Source: Pectinophora gossypiella
Taxonomy: Eukaryota > Arthropoda > Insecta > Lepidoptera > Gelechiidae
Length of the DNA: 64,000 nucleotides
Assembly (NCBI RefSeq): GCF_024362695.1
Contig: NC_065419.1
Location: forward strand, 14,074,678 to 14,138,677
Direction: 5' to 3'
Below, piece after piece: positions 1-10,732 of this stretch (its first letter is position 1; the number at the start of each line of letters is the position of its first letter). Below the pieces are notes generated by a model. The model saw nothing but the letters and a program-made list of their open reading frames with translations. It ran no database searches and was not told the DNA's origin. A program made the position numbers and the translations under genes.

Positions 1-671
1 CTATCGTGTGGGTTGTGAGTTGAATTACCAACCTCATCAACCCTAGAATTTTAAACCAATACAATTTCGCCAATGGTCGCGTTGAAAACCTTGATGTGTT
101 CCATGACACTCATTCAAGATTTGTGAGAAATGTCCTGAAATACTTAAGTCCAAATTCTTAACTATTTAGTAAGTAATAAGTAAATTCATAAGCTCATATT
201 TTTTTTTTTTTTTTATTCTACTTTACTTTCATATTTTATTCATATTTAAATAAGTAGAGACTGCTGTGTTAATTTTATTACTAATTTGTAGATGCTATGT
301 ACACTGTAATTGTCATATATATAAGTCTTAATTTTAATAATTGTATTACTTGTGAATGTTTTATATATATGATGTAGTTGTACTCAATAAATAAATAAAT
401 AAATAAATAAATAAACCCTGGTGTCATGGTTACTATTGAGCCGCCAAAGGCCCCTGACATGGCTCATGTAACGACTACTTACTTACATCAGTAAGTAGTA
501 ACCGAGACCAACGGCTTAACGTGCTTTCCGAAGCACGGATCATCTTACTTTTGGGACAATCAGGTGATCAGCCTGTAAAGTCCTAATCAAACTAGGGATT
601 TCACGGGGATTCGAACCCGGGACTCCCGGATCGTGAGCCCAACGGTCAACCACTGGACTACGGAGGCCGTT
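1..671 (-). mobile_element. SINE family B, full-length but split by a LINE insertion
   Basis: tRNA-headed SINE on the minus strand. The head (right end) has an A-box-like TGGTCCAGTGG and a B-box GGTTCGAATCC; the tail (1-44) reads CTATCGTGTGGGTTGTGAG. A LINE end at 45-413 interrupts it, flanked by the duplicated hexamer AACCCT (39-44 and 414-419). More than fifteen copies of the family occur in this window. Confidence 0.8.
45..413 (+). mobile_element. 5'-truncated LINE end inside a SINE
   Basis: The first 126 bp read as a plus-strand C-terminal peptide ending in KYLSPNS and a stop. This looks like the end of a non-LTR reverse transcriptase. A 3' UTR with a T-run and a terminal (AAAT)n tail at 386-413 follows. 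The AACCCT duplication in the host SINE marks the insertion. Confidence 0.65.
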
Positions 672-812
672 AGGGTCATCATTTATAGGTACCCAAAAAC
701 AAAGATAAAAGATGCATTTATGTCTGTTATCCATGAAATTAGAAGGTTAAACGTAGGTAAGTCTATACAGCGCCATCTATATTATTTTTGGGGAATGTAC
801 CGGGGAAAGTCC
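672..812 (-). repeat. Family G short interspersed repeat
   Basis: A repeat of about 135 bp. Read on the minus strand it runs from GGGACTTTCCCCGG through TAGATGGCGCTG to ATAAATGATGACCC. Related copies lie at 16536-16650, 35281-35345, 36497-36547 and 57046-57177. No coding capacity or terminal inverted repeat was recognised. Confidence 0.55.
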
Positions 813-863
813 CTTATCATCTCACAGTTCTTATTCCCACTATTTTTTCCTCTTAACATATAA

Positions 864-1197
864 TAACATAAATATACGTCCCACTGCTGGGCACAGGCCT
901 CCTCTCAATCAACCGAAGGGGGTATGGAGCATACTCCACCACGCTGCTCCACTGCGGGTTGGTGGAGGTGTTTTAACGGCTAATAGCCGGGACCAACGGC
1001 TTAACGTGCCCTCCGAAGCACGGAATCAACTTACTTTTTCGGACAATCAGGTAATCACCTGATTGTCCAAGCCTGAAAAGTCCTTACCAAACAAAGGACT
1101 GTCTCACAAAGTGATTTCGACAATGTCCCCATCGGGAATCGAACCCGGACCTCCAGATCGTGAGCCTAACGCTCTTACCACTAGACCACGGAGACTG
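864..1197 (-). mobile_element. SINE family A
   Basis: tRNA-headed SINE. The head at the right end carries TGGTCTAGTGG (A box) and GGTTCGATTCCC (B box); the tail carries CCCAGCAGTGGGACGTATA. A small local duplication of the CACCTGATTGTCC segment lies near 1045-1070. Confidence 0.75.
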
Positions 1198-1745
1198 TTT
1201 CCTCTCATCACCGCGCAATATTGTTCTCTAAAAAGATATTTTCGTTTACAATTCAAGCCGAAACATTTTACAGCCATGACGAATTTCACACACCACCTCT
1301 TAAAAACAACTTTGGACTTTTCAAAACTTTTTATGACAAAAGCGTTATTTAGCATAACAATATAACACCCAATGTAGGAACGTAACATTTGTTTCAAACA
1401 ACTCTATTTCAAAGGCTTAAAGCTTGTAATTGGTTGCCCGTGAGGTTATTAGTGAGAATACCCTTTGTTGAAGAAAGTCTTTGCTATATTCATTGCGGTT
1501 ACAACTTTTTACTATAAATCTTATTTTCAACACGATAAGAAAACATTGGAAGCAGAATAAAAGTTGTTTTAAAACGCAATACCACTTTATGATTTCACTT
1601 TCACGAAGTGTGTCATAATTCTTAACGTGAAGAGAATAAGGTTAAAAGTTGAGTAGAAGTAAATGTGTATAGTGATATATTAACCCTTTTGTTAGGAGAC
1701 TACAATAGGAGATGTTTACTAATTACAACGCAATGATCGATCATT

Positions 1746-2046
1746 GAGGAGCTCGGTGGCGCAGCGGTTAACGCGCTCGGTCTGCGATTGTTGAAGTAAA
1801 GCAACTTTCGCAAAGGCCGGTCATAGGATGGGTGACCACAAAAAAAAAGTTTTCATCTCGAGCTCCTTCGTGCTTCAGAAGGCACGGTAAGCTGTTGGTC
1901 CCGGGTGCATTGGCAGTCGTTAATAACCATCAATCCGCACTGGGCCCCCGTGATGGTTTAAGGCCCGATCTCCCTATCCATCCATAGGGAAGGCCCGTGC
2001 CCCAGCAGTGGGGACGTTAATGGGCTGGTGATGATGATTTATACAG
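1746..2046 (+). mobile_element. SINE family C: tRNA-like A-box joined to 5S-like box C
   Basis: Full-length copy. The head reads GAGCTCGGTGGCGCAGCGG (tRNA A-box region). It is followed by AAGCAACTTTCG and GGATGGGTGACC, which resemble the 5S rRNA internal promoter rather than a tRNA B-box. An A-run, the core shared with families A and B (GTGCTTCAGAAGGCACG), and a tail with CCCAGCAGTGGGGACGTTA and GATGATGAT follow. Confidence 0.7.
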
Positions 2047-2589
2047 TGTCTAGTAGGCACTTTTTTCAAGACTACATAAGCCAATGCGAGTACGGCCTAC
2101 CACACGCTCTGCAGAGATATAATAAGTATATTATACCTATACCATCGCTGTCCCTTTCTTTGCATATTTCACTGTAAGTGAACGAGAGAGACGACTGTAG
2201 AAAATATAGCCACTTTAAAAAGAGGATATAAGCATAGAATATGGAATAATGGAATGATGATGACTGATCGATCATTGCGTGCAGAAATCATTTAGCTTCG
2301 GCGTCCCCCATTTGTCCAGCTAAGTATCGAAAGTAGGGAACGCAATCCCGTCTAAGGATCTCGTCTAAGTTTTCGGGGTCAATCCCGGAGCACAATATGA
2401 CGGGATCCCATTCGAGATTGACGGGATTGGGCGAATCTCCTTGAGTTAGGTATACTTTTTGTTATATGTAAAACATAATATGAAAGTTCGCCACCAAACT
2501 TGGCACATTTTGATATTCATCCATATAAGGATTTTTCTTTGGAGTTTTGGAACCCTAAACCTAACTTTTTAACTATTCCAAATTTTAAA
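2047..2589. other. Unassigned AT-rich spacer
   Basis: No gene is supported. A fragment near 2300-2335 resembles family D (CCCATTTGTCCAGC). The imperfect GATCGATCATTG motif occurs at both 1736-1747 and 2266-2277, flanking the SINE region; it may be a long target duplication or chance. Confidence 0.3.
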
Positions 2590-2757
2590 TAACGCTTGTT
2601 TGTGTGAGGAAGGGAAGACCAATACGAGCTTACATGGAACAGTTTAAAGAAAAGGTGAACGTCGTGTCTTATAAGGAAGTGAAAGAATTGGCCTTTGATA
2701 GACAAGAATGGAGAATGCTACACCGACAAGAGCGTGGCTCTTAAATTAGTGATGATG
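2590..2757 (+). mobile_element. RTE-like LINE, C-terminal ORF fragment
   Basis: The plus-strand frame reads RKGRPIRAYMEQFKEKVN and later HRQERGS then stop. The GRP-R-x-Y-M-E-Q pattern is the usual C-terminal tail of RTE-type reverse transcriptases in insects. GATGATGATG follows the stop. Relatives lie at 20430-20568, 38775-38940 and 41930-42205. Confidence 0.6.
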
Positions 2758-2759
2758 AT

Positions 2760-3577
2760 GTTTATATCAAAAAGTTGTGTGCACATCTGTAATTGGTTCA
2801 AGCATTAGAACTAGTCTATAAGAATATTATATATTTAAGTACTGTAAGATAATTTTTAAATATTTAATTTTTACAAAACTTTCAGATATAATAAAAAAAT
2901 ACAAAATGACTAGGCATTCACCACAGGCTTCCTACATACATTACTGTAATATGTTTGTACTTATGTGCATAATAAGGAAATATATAAATAACAAACACTC
3001 TAGGGTTAGTTAAAAAAGAAAAATATATTTTTATCTTAAGTTTTTCTTTATAGGTATGTACCTACTTATTTCTTTAAGCTTTTGTATTGATACCATTAGT
3101 AATAGATATGGTAGAGCTCTGTCTTTTAACACAGGTGTTGTCGACAATGATTGTACCTTTTTGTTGAAATAAATAACTACTTAATTATTTTTTTTAATTT
3201 CATAAATAAATAAACCCTAAAAGCGTAGGTAACATCTAAATATAGCGGAACGATTAGCCGTTAATACGTTTTGATGAAGCTCTCAACCAACATGGAAACG
3301 TTCTCTAGGTACTTATAAGTAATGTAGAAGTTGTTTGCGCAACTTATTAATGTTGTTACACAACATACAATACCCCGTCAAACAGGCTTCCGGGCATGAA
3401 TAATGCAATGTAATCGTCACTGCGCGGGCGCCGAGCATTTGAATCACAAAACGCGACCACTGGGCCACTTGTCGACGTGTAGTGATAACTTGTAAGTTTG
3501 GAATCTGGGCGCTCCGGAAGCTATGGAGTCGCTATAGTTTTTTTTTATTTTTGACGTGATTTATTCTAGATTGGAAT
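2760..3577. other. Unassigned AT-rich stretch
   Basis: Mostly AT-rich non-coding sequence with a GC-richer patch at about 3415-3520. No supported gene or recognised repeat. Confidence 0.3.
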
Positions 3578-3665
3578 AAATCATCATCTCCCCAGCATTA
3601 TCCCGTTTATGACAGGGTCCGTTTACCTAACCTGAAGATTTGACAGGTCCAGTTTTTTATAGAAG
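3578..3665 (-). repeat. Family L repeat fragment
   Basis: Contains ACCTGAAGATTTGACAGGTC and CATTATCCCGTTT. Both are shared with 12918-13055 (same strand) and, inverted, with 44675-44832 and 61575-61708. It resembles a non-LTR 3' end with a (GATGAT) tail. Confidence 0.5.
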
Positions 3666-3672
3666 CTTTAAA

Positions 3673-4195
3673 TGAATAAATAAATAGAAATTTTGAAGGA
3701 ATTCGGAACTTAATTGGGATTGAAACTATTATTTACTGTCAACCGGCGAGCAAATATGTAGAGCAGTAAAAATCTGGGGTCTCTGCTTACCCCAGTGGGA
3801 ACTACGCGTGAACTTATGTGTGTATGTAATAAAAAAATGTATTTAAAACTCTTCCACTCGACTCCACTACCGCGCACGGCAGGGGGCGGCATTAACACCT
3901 CGCGCGCAGCATGACGCCTGCGCCCGCGCCGCTTTTTCCACCCTCCGCCATATTGATAGCTGCCGTTACTGTGCTTAATGGTTTTACGTAAAAAGCTGTT
4001 GTCAGCCAACTCGCAATGCGTTTAAGCCGTTATTTTTGTAAGAGATAGTGATTAATATGCTCTTGAAGAGTTGGGCAAACACCGAGTATGTAAAATACTA
4101 AATACTATATTAGGTAGTAAGATATAAAAACTCATATACTTAAGTAGTAGAAAAGTCTTTATTTTGTGCACTTTCGATGTGATAATGAGAAAGCG
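3673..4195. other. Unassigned, with a short GC-rich patch
   Basis: No gene is supported. The patch at 3870-3960 is GC-rich (GCGCGCAGC, CGCCCGCGCCGC) inside AT-rich flanks. It could be a regulatory island; nothing in the sequence proves it. Confidence 0.25.
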
Positions 4196-4348
4196 TACAG
4201 TGATTAGTCATGAGCAATATAATGTACCCACTTTAGGACTCTGTCGCACTAACATATTTGACATTTAGTGAGATTTACAGTTCAATTTGTCAAAAAAGTT
4301 AATGTGGCATGGTACCAAAGTGTATACATATTAATGCCCGTGACCGTA
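4196..4348. mobile_element. MITE family E
   Basis: About 150 bp with imperfect terminal inverted repeats (CAGTxATGAGCA at one end, TGCxCGTGACCG at the other) bordered by TA. This fits a Tc1/mariner-type non-autonomous element. Four other loci in the window carry it. Confidence 0.7.
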
Positions 4349-4490
4349 CTATTAAAGTGACCTATGCCGCAGAAGAAGGCATCGAACCAACACGTTGAGG
4401 TTTAGCGATGTTCGTTAAACCAATGTATGTGTAATTTATGAAGTGTTATAAATAAATAAAAAGAATAAAAAAATAGCCTCCAAAAAAACA

Positions 4491-4838
4491 ACAGCCTCCG
4501 TGGTCTAGTGGTTAGAGCTTTAGGCTCACGATCTGGAGGTCCGGTTTCGATTCCCGATGGGGACATTGTCGAAATCACTTTGTGAGACTGTCCTTTGTTT
4601 GGTAAGGACTTTTCAGGCTTGAATCACCTGTCCAGTCCGAAAAAGTAAGATGATTCCGTGCTTCGGAGGGCACGTTAAGCCGTTGGTCCCGGCTATTAGC
4701 CGTAAAAACACCTCCACCAACCCGCATTGGAGCAGCGTGGTGGAGTATGCTCCATAGTCCATACCCCCTCCGGTTGATTGAGGGGAGGCCTGTGCCCAGC
4801 AGTGGGACGTATATAGGCTGTTTATGTATGTATGTATG
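4491..4838 (+). mobile_element. SINE family A
   Basis: Full-length copy with A box TGGTCTAGTGG, a B box (GGTTTCGATTCC, one-base insertion), the conserved core, and the tail CCCAGCAGTGGGACGTATA followed by (TATG)n. Confidence 0.75.
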
Positions 4839-4852
4839 CTGTTTATGTATGT

Positions 4853-4999
4853 GTGCACTGCTGGGGCACGGGCCTTCCCTATGGATGGATAGGGAGATCG
4901 GGCCTTAAACCATCACGCGGGCCCAGTGCGGATTGGTGGTTATTAACAACTGGTATTGCAGCCGGGACCTACGGCTTAACGTGCCTTCCGAAGCACATA
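4853..4999 (-). mobile_element. SINE family C, 3' part
   Basis: Reverse-oriented tail and core: GCTGGGGCACGGGCC, GGATAGGGAGATCGGG and GTGCCTTCCGAAGCAC. It abuts the family A copy on its left. The promoter head is missing. Confidence 0.65.
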
Positions 5000-5338
5000 G
5001 GAATAAAAATAAGAATAAAATAAATTTATTGCCAGTAACAATTTACATTTGCTATATAAACTAAGTACTTAATTATGAATATTGCGAATACGGGCAAAAG
5101 GAAATGGCTCAGCTTGTGCTGCCATGGAGCCATGTTATGGCGCCATCCAGCGCTGGTTTTCAGTCATTTCCTCTTCCTGAGATATTGTGCGGAAGTAATT
5201 GTCAACGAGGGCTAGAGGATATTAAATAGAATTATACAGTAGCTTTAGGTAGAAAAAAGAAACAATAAAAAGACAATCAATTAAAATTATAAGTAGGTAC
5301 TCTTGAGTGTGAATGTGTATGTGTATGCGTATGCGTGC

Positions 5339-5340
<2 letters not shown>

Positions 5341-5389
<49 letters not shown>
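5341..5389. repeat. (GT)n microsatellite
   Basis: About 24 uninterrupted GT units, followed by GCGCCCGCG. The reading frame through it encodes only Cys/Val repeats and is not a gene. Confidence 0.9.
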
Positions 5390-5392
<3 letters not shown>

Positions 5393-5554
5393 CCGCGTGT
5401 GTAAGCGTGTTTGTTGGGTTAGATTGGGTTTGAATGAATATATAATTATGTCAGAAGTAAACTATTTTAACAGTAATATAATGAATGGGGTTAGTATTTT
5501 ATCAAAAATGATCTTTTAACTTGAGCATTTTCCAGTAGGAATGTTTCAATTTTT

Positions 5555-6033
5555 CTGCAGTTAATTGTTTTTTTAGTAAGGCTGATTTATATTTAGTTTT
5601 AAAACTTTATTCCTCATTGGAGGGGGGAGATCATTCCAGATTTTTGCTGCATTAAATTTGAAACATCCGGTGTAGCGTGCGGATTTGTGTTTTGCGGTTA
5701 TAATGAGATTTTGTGAGGCAGAACGAAGGTTTCTACGATTAATGTCTTTCACCCAAGTAATTTTTTCAAATAAATATTCGGGTTTCTTATTCCAGATGAC
5801 TCTTTGCACTGTACAAGCATAATGAAATTCCATTCTAGAGCTCATGTTAAGAATACCTTTTTTATTTAATAATGGAGTTATATATTCCCTTTTTGGTACA
5901 CTTAGAGAGAAGCGAATGCAAGCATTTTGTACTCGCTGTATGGCTCTATCCAAGCCAGAGTTAAGTCTAGGCCCAAATACAGTACTGCAATAATTGAAAG
6001 GAGAAAGTACAAGAAGGTCAGTTAAAAGCAGAC
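5555..6033 (-). pseudogene. LINE reverse transcriptase, C-terminal fragment
   Basis: The minus-strand frame (start near 6033) reads through a typical post-RT region: DLLVLSPFNYC, then VQNACIRF, and KIWNDLPPPMRN near the end. These are hallmarks of the C-terminus of CR1/Jockey-group ORF2 proteins (the 'W-N-x-L-P' motif). There is no start codon, RT core or endonuclease, so this is a 5'-truncated copy. It joins a SINE C head on its right. Confidence 0.75.
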
Positions 6034-6154
6034 GGAGCTCATGAAAACATTTTTTTTTTTGTGGTCACCCATCCTATGACCGGCCTTTGCGAAAATTGCT
6101 TAAATTCGACAATCGCAGACCGAGCGCGTTTACCGCTGCGCCACCGAGCTCCTC
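6034..6154 (-). mobile_element. SINE family C, head part
   Basis: Minus-strand head with the tRNA-like A-box segment and the 5S-like GGTCACCCATCC (read on plus). It stops after the GGAGCTC motif, so core and tail are absent. Confidence 0.65.
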
Positions 6155-6673
6155 AAATAATATGTGCTATTAAGTAATGGCTTGTATTCTAAGTTGCAAC
6201 AAGATGGCGTCGCCTCGGCAGGAAAAACGCAATGAGTGATACCGTACGCAGATTGTAATAACAGGCTATGTCGCTACCAAGCACATTCTTCTTACAAGTA
6301 TAGTTTATAATTGATAGTTCATTCAATACCTGGCTGAAAAGAACATTCTAGCACGTGTCATACATACAGTGTTACAAGATAGAAATGTAACAATGGAACT
6401 ATGTAAAAGGAAGAGTGTTGCCTCTCGACACAGGTTTTTAAAAACTTAAAGGGAGACATCGAAAACCTGTCAAATGTAGAACCATGTAAATGAAAATAAA
6501 AAGTTTTATTTTTAATTTTTTTTTAGTGGAATGGGAAACAGGTGTAAGTTTATGTGTGTAAGTAATGTAAGTAAGTTATTACAAAACAGAGACTTGGTTT
6601 TAAATAATAATACATGGCACGAATGAAGTCGACGGATTTAAATGAAACTAATTGACAAGTCATAATAAATATA
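6155..6673. other. Unassigned spacer
   Basis: No supported gene; ordinary AT-rich intergenic sequence with a few short T-runs. Confidence 0.3.
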
Positions 6674-6873
6674 ACGGCCTCTATGGTCCAGTAGTTGAGC
6701 GTTGAATAACGGAGGCTCCGGTTTCGAATCCCGATGGGGAGTTATCTAGTTTGGTTAGGACATTACAAACTGATCACCTGACTGTCCGAAAGTAAGATGA
6801 TCCTTGCTTCTGTGCTGATGTAACTGAGTAATCATTGCATGAGCCATGTCAGGGGCCTTTGGCGGCTCAATCA
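6674..6873 (+). mobile_element. SINE family B, degenerate
   Basis: The head is damaged (A-box TGGTCCAGTAG; part of the anticodon arm replaced), but the core and GAGCCATGTCAGGGGCC tail segment are clear. It lies head-to-tail inverted next to another copy. Confidence 0.6.
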
Positions 6874-6880
6874 TACACTT

Positions 6881-7010
6881 TCAGGTGATCAGCCTGTAAT
6901 GTCTTAATCAAATTAGGGATCACAAAATGATTTTTGTGATATGTCCCCACCGGGATTTGAACCCAGATCGTGAGCCCAACGCTCAAACCACTGGACCACG
7001 GAGGCCGTTA
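6881..7010 (-). mobile_element. SINE family B, head part
   Basis: Minus-strand head from GGTGATCAGCCTG to GGAGGCCGTTA. It follows the plus copy after about 8 bp and forms an imperfect inverted pair with it. Confidence 0.6.
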
Positions 7011-7402
7011 GGACATACATGAGACGTTGCAACGAAAATTTCGACATATAACGCAATAATTATGATAAAAAACCTTGGAATCCAGTAAGACGCTCTTCCA
7101 CTTTGGAAGCTATTTTTCCTATCATTAACTGCCGCGGTGGTGGAAGACCGCCACAATTATTGCGCGGGCACTCACACAATTAAACGAATTTGCCACCGGG
7201 CGGTAAAAACAACGGCGACGGTGACCACCCGTTTGTGGTCACCATTACTCACCAGCTGGGGAGAAGGAATGGCAGATGGTCTTTGATGGTGCGGCGGTGG
7301 GGGCTTACAAAGTACTTATTACTATTTTTATTTCATACGCACGATGATGTATGAATTTTTTAATTTCGTTTTTGTAATGGCTCGGCTGTGTGAAAACACA
7401 AT
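7011..7402. other. Unassigned, GC-richer spacer
   Basis: No gene. Moderately GC-rich segments (GGTGACCACCCG, TGGTGCGGCGGTGG) stand out from AT-rich flanks and match no family seen elsewhere in the window. Confidence 0.25.
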
Positions 7403-7415
7403 GGCTAGTAGCTCA

Positions 7416-7740
7416 TTTTTTTGACGTGACTTATTGTAGATTTGCCGCAGATGGCATTAACTACTTGGCCGGACAAATGGGGAGCGCTGAAGGCTCTCAC
7501 CCGGTACAACGTTTAAGACAACAGGCCTGAGGGTGCCCAGTTGGGCGCGAACCTCGGCTCAGGGCGTCCTCTGAGAGGAAAAATATTTGAAAGAATTAAT
7601 CGACCCTAGTGGGTCGATAGCGATAAGCGCTGAATGAGGGAAATCGTCGACCACGCCGGCGGGGTCGGTATCGGGGTCCTGAAGTGTTTGGTGTCGCGAG
7701 TTGATTGGCTGCCTCTATGGCTAGAGTAATCGGGTCGTCG
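7416..7740 (-). mobile_element. Family D retroelement with perfect 13-bp TSD
   Basis: Minus-strand element ending in poly(A) (T-run at 7416). It is flanked by a perfect duplication GGCTAGTAGCTCA (7403-7415 and 7741-7753). Its 5' end reads CGACGACCCGATTACTC. The poly(A) and TSD prove retroposition; the parent family is not recognised. Confidence 0.8.
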
Positions 7741-7956
7741 GGCTAGTAGCTCAGAGTTGTCTGGAAATAAGAAGACGCGGTGTAAGTATTAGAGTATTTC
7801 TCTCTCTCTTTATTTAAGAGCTGCGCTCTTGTCGGTGGAGTAATCGCCTCCATTTTCATTACTCCATAGGTAGGGCGTATAGAACGGTGGTTGCCCCAAT
7901 CGCCTTCCGTTCCGCAGTACACCGACCAATTTCTCAGAGAGTACTTATCCATTCTT

Positions 7957-8090
7957 AACATTATAAATGCAAAAGTATGTGTGTCTGTTTGCTTGTCCGT
8001 CTTTCACGGCAAAATGGAGCCATGAATTGATTTGATTTAAGTTGAAGTGATGGAGAGTGACATAGGCTATTTTTGTCTCTTCTTGTGTTG
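7957..8090 (+). repeat. Possible Helitron-like repeat fragment
   Basis: TTATAAATGCAAAAGTATG with TGTCTGTTTGCTTG and CACGGCAAAATGGAG resembles a common lepidopteran repeat often assigned to Helitron-like families. No ends were defined. Confidence 0.35.
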
Positions 8091-8153
8091 ACCACTCCCC
8101 CCCTGTCGTTGTCGTTACCAATTGTAATTAAACCAGCACCCACTACGGCTACA

Positions 8154-8260
8154 TCTTCTCTCGTGTGGGTAGTGAGATGGATTACCAACCTCAGCAACCC
8201 TGGTCTCAGGGTTGTTGAGGCACGAAATCCCCTAACATGGCTCACGTAACGACCGCAACT
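8154..8260 (-). mobile_element. SINE family B, tail part
   Basis: Tail only: TCTCGTGTGGGTAGTGAG through CATGGCTCACGTAACGAC. Head and core are missing. Confidence 0.55.
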
Positions 8261-8514
8261 GATTGTAGAGTGTCCTTATATCCACCAACTTATTTCCACC
8301 CTAAAGTTTTACCCAAGTCCACCTCTCAAGGCCTAGTTGGTCACCCGACATTGGGTATAATTTAACCGGAATGCCGCCTTCAGCAAAGCGTGTGTCGCAA
8401 AAACTATGACGGGCAGAGTCGCGCGCCGCGCCGCGCGGCAAAAACGGAACGCGCGGAGGCGGCGTGGGCGCACCCCAAACAACACGCGAATTTAACAAAC
8501 TTGGAGAAAAACTG

Positions 8515-9125
8515 AGCGGGGGAATTATGTGGGAACGGTTCTTGGATTTTGATGGGATCAGGTTGAGCCATAAGTGAAAGAGCGTACACGAGTACTGTTG
8601 CTGCTCGGTTATGGAATTCTTTGCCTGAATCCATTCGAAGGGCACCGTCGTTGGATGCTTTCAAAGGGCAAGTCAAGCAGCACTTTCTCATCTCTCTCTC
8701 CTCTTCTTTATAACGTTTTTCTATTCTATTCCATTCTTCTTACATCTTCTTCTTTATAAACTAGGTATTGTAGTACTGTCATGGTTTCCTTTCTTCCATA
8801 GTAATGTATGTATATATTTACGTATTTATATATTATTATAATCATTATTTATTGTCTTCTATGTATTGTTTTTAATATATTATAGTTTATCTAGTTATAA
8901 GTACTTATATTTTTCAACATTTTTTATTATTATTTTATTTTTTTGCACTGTCTATCCCGCTACATTTTTCATTAAATTCATAATATCCTATACCTAAAGG
9001 TTGCCTGGAAGAGATTGCTACCTTAGCAATAAGGCCGCCTGTTGTACTACCAATTTAATTATAATACTAATGTATTTTTAATGTGATTCAAGTGCAATAA
9101 AGAGTTTTTGTATTGTATTGTATTG
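8515..9125 (+). pseudogene. LINE ORF2 C-terminus plus 3' UTR
   Basis: The plus frame at about 8575-8690 reads AARLWNSLPESIRRAPSLDA and KGQVKQHFL. This is the W-N-x-L-P signature at the end of non-LTR ORF2 proteins. It is followed by a T-rich 3' UTR, the segment GGTTGCCTGGAAGAGATTGC (also at 29400), AATAAAG and a (TATTG)n tail. Upstream stops show it is a degenerate 5'-truncated copy. Confidence 0.65.
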
Positions 9126-9186
9126 AGTACTGTAGTAAGTTCTTGGAAAAGCTTCGACTGCCCTTAGGAACTTCAGGTGTTCTTAA

Positions 9187-9287
9187 GAACTCATCATCTC
9201 CCTACCATTATAACCGCGGGTGCGGTCAAATATCTCCCGATATTTCAACACTGTTCCAAGTGCCATGATCACGGGACGACTGACTTA
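9187..9287. repeat. Family K repeat fragment
   Basis: Contains CCCGATATTTCAACACTG and GTGCCATGATCACGGGA, shared with 21405-21551 and 46837-46940. Confidence 0.55.
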
Positions 9288-9930
9288 TGATAATAACCAA
9301 TTCTTAATTCAATTCGAAAGACTTTTACAAAAATATTTTCTCGTTTCATACTTTTTAGAGCGCGAAACGAACTGAACTTCAAAATTACTCTTCGCCCATA
9401 AATACGCACTATTTTTACCTTAACAGCTTATCATGCTATCTCGTTTAAGGTATTAAGGCGTTTATTACAAAATGAACGCGAATTTAATACCTATCTATAA
9501 AACATGCGAATGCTTTTAATGCTATCGTCCAAGACGCCGACTTTGTAATGTAAATGATAAGAACAGAGTGACAATTAAAAAATCCATTAATTAGCAATTA
9601 ATTGTCATCGAGCCGCAGAGCCGACCATAATTAGTGCTACGTATATATTTTTTTGAAGATATTCCCATTTTGTCACATAGAACCCTTTTAGTAAGAAGTC
9701 CCATTAAAATGGCGATAAATTCCTTCGCTAGTCCCCTATGTTACTTTTTCTAGTAATGAATGACAACTGCTCAAAGTGTTGCCAGGAATAATAAGTATAT
9801 AGTAAGTTATAGATTGTGAATAAATAAATATTATTTTATTGAAAGTAGATCGCGCGCGTTGATGACTTTTCTATGTAAAATCAAATAAGAGAGGAATAAT
9901 TAATTCTATTATGTATGACATTCTATTACG
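9288..9930. other. Unassigned AT-rich stretch
   Basis: No gene or repeat family recognised. Short AT-rich runs only. Confidence 0.3.
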
Positions 9931-10256
9931 ACAGCCTCCGTGGTCTAGTGGTTAGAGCATTAGGCTCACGATCTGGAGGTCCGGGTTCGATTCCCGATGG
10001 GGACATTGTCGAAATCACTTTGTGAGACTGTCTTTTGTTTGGTAAGGACTTTTTAGGCTTGAATCACCTGATTGTCCGAAAAAGTAAGATGATTCCGTGC
10101 TTCGGCCGTTGGTCCCGGCTATTAGCCGTAAAAACACCTCCACCAACCCGCATTGAAGCAGCGTGGTGGAGTACCTATGCTCCATACCCCCTCCGGTCGA
10201 TTGAGGGGAGGCCTGTGCCCAGCAGTGGGACGTATAAAGGCAGTTTATGTATTATG
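9931..10256 (+). mobile_element. SINE family A
   Basis: Clean head with A box TGGTCTAGTGG and B box GGTTCGATTCCC, followed by the tail CCCAGCAGTGGGACGTATA. The core has lost about 15 bp (GTGCTTCGGCCGTTGGTCCC), an internal deletion between GTGCTTCGG and CCGTTGG. Confidence 0.8.
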
Positions 10257-10582
10257 AATTATGACATTACATTAAAATACAGTGTATTATTTGATTATTC
10301 GTACTTATTTTGTGAATAAAACTAATTAATAAGTACTTTGGTTCTGCAGTTTCTACTTTCAAAAAAAAGAGAAAAATATTTCATAAGTGGATAGCTAATT
10401 TAACTAATAAAACTATAACTTAATATCTTTATGTAACACAATCTGTTGTTATCCTTAATAAAATAAATAAATAAATAAATAAAATATGTTAGCATCACAC
10501 CAACATATTCGTAACACCGAACAATATCAGACCAAAATCCTTTTTTTACAAAATGAGAGTTTAGAGCCTAAGAACCCCATTA

Positions 10583-10656
10583 TGAGTCATGTCAGGGGCC
10601 TTTAGCGGCTCAATAATAACCCTGACACCAGGCTTCATACACGATGGAAGAAGAAG
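10583..10656 (+). mobile_element. SINE family B, tail fragment
   Basis: GTCATGTCAGGGGCCTTTAG to GATGGAAGAAGAAGA; tail only. Confidence 0.5.
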
Positions 10657-10732
10657 ACCTAACCCCGAACCCTTTGCCCCAAAACTCTGGTACCGGACTT
10701 GCACTAAAGAGTTATTAATTTATCTTAAGTGC

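Noticed and set aside
386..413. Tandem AAAT repeat as an independent microsatellite locus
   Set aside because: It is the 3' tail of the truncated LINE at 45-413.
3870..3960. CpG-rich first exon of a second gene
   Set aside because: No coding frame, splice donor or downstream exon could be tied to it.
5313..5519. Open frame rich in Cys/Val over the GT microsatellite
   Set aside because: It is a translation of (GT)n and flanking sequence with no domain; not a gene.
9931..10003. tRNA genes in the many GGTTCGA-containing heads
   Set aside because: The heads are followed by conserved SINE core and tail sequence and recur across the window.
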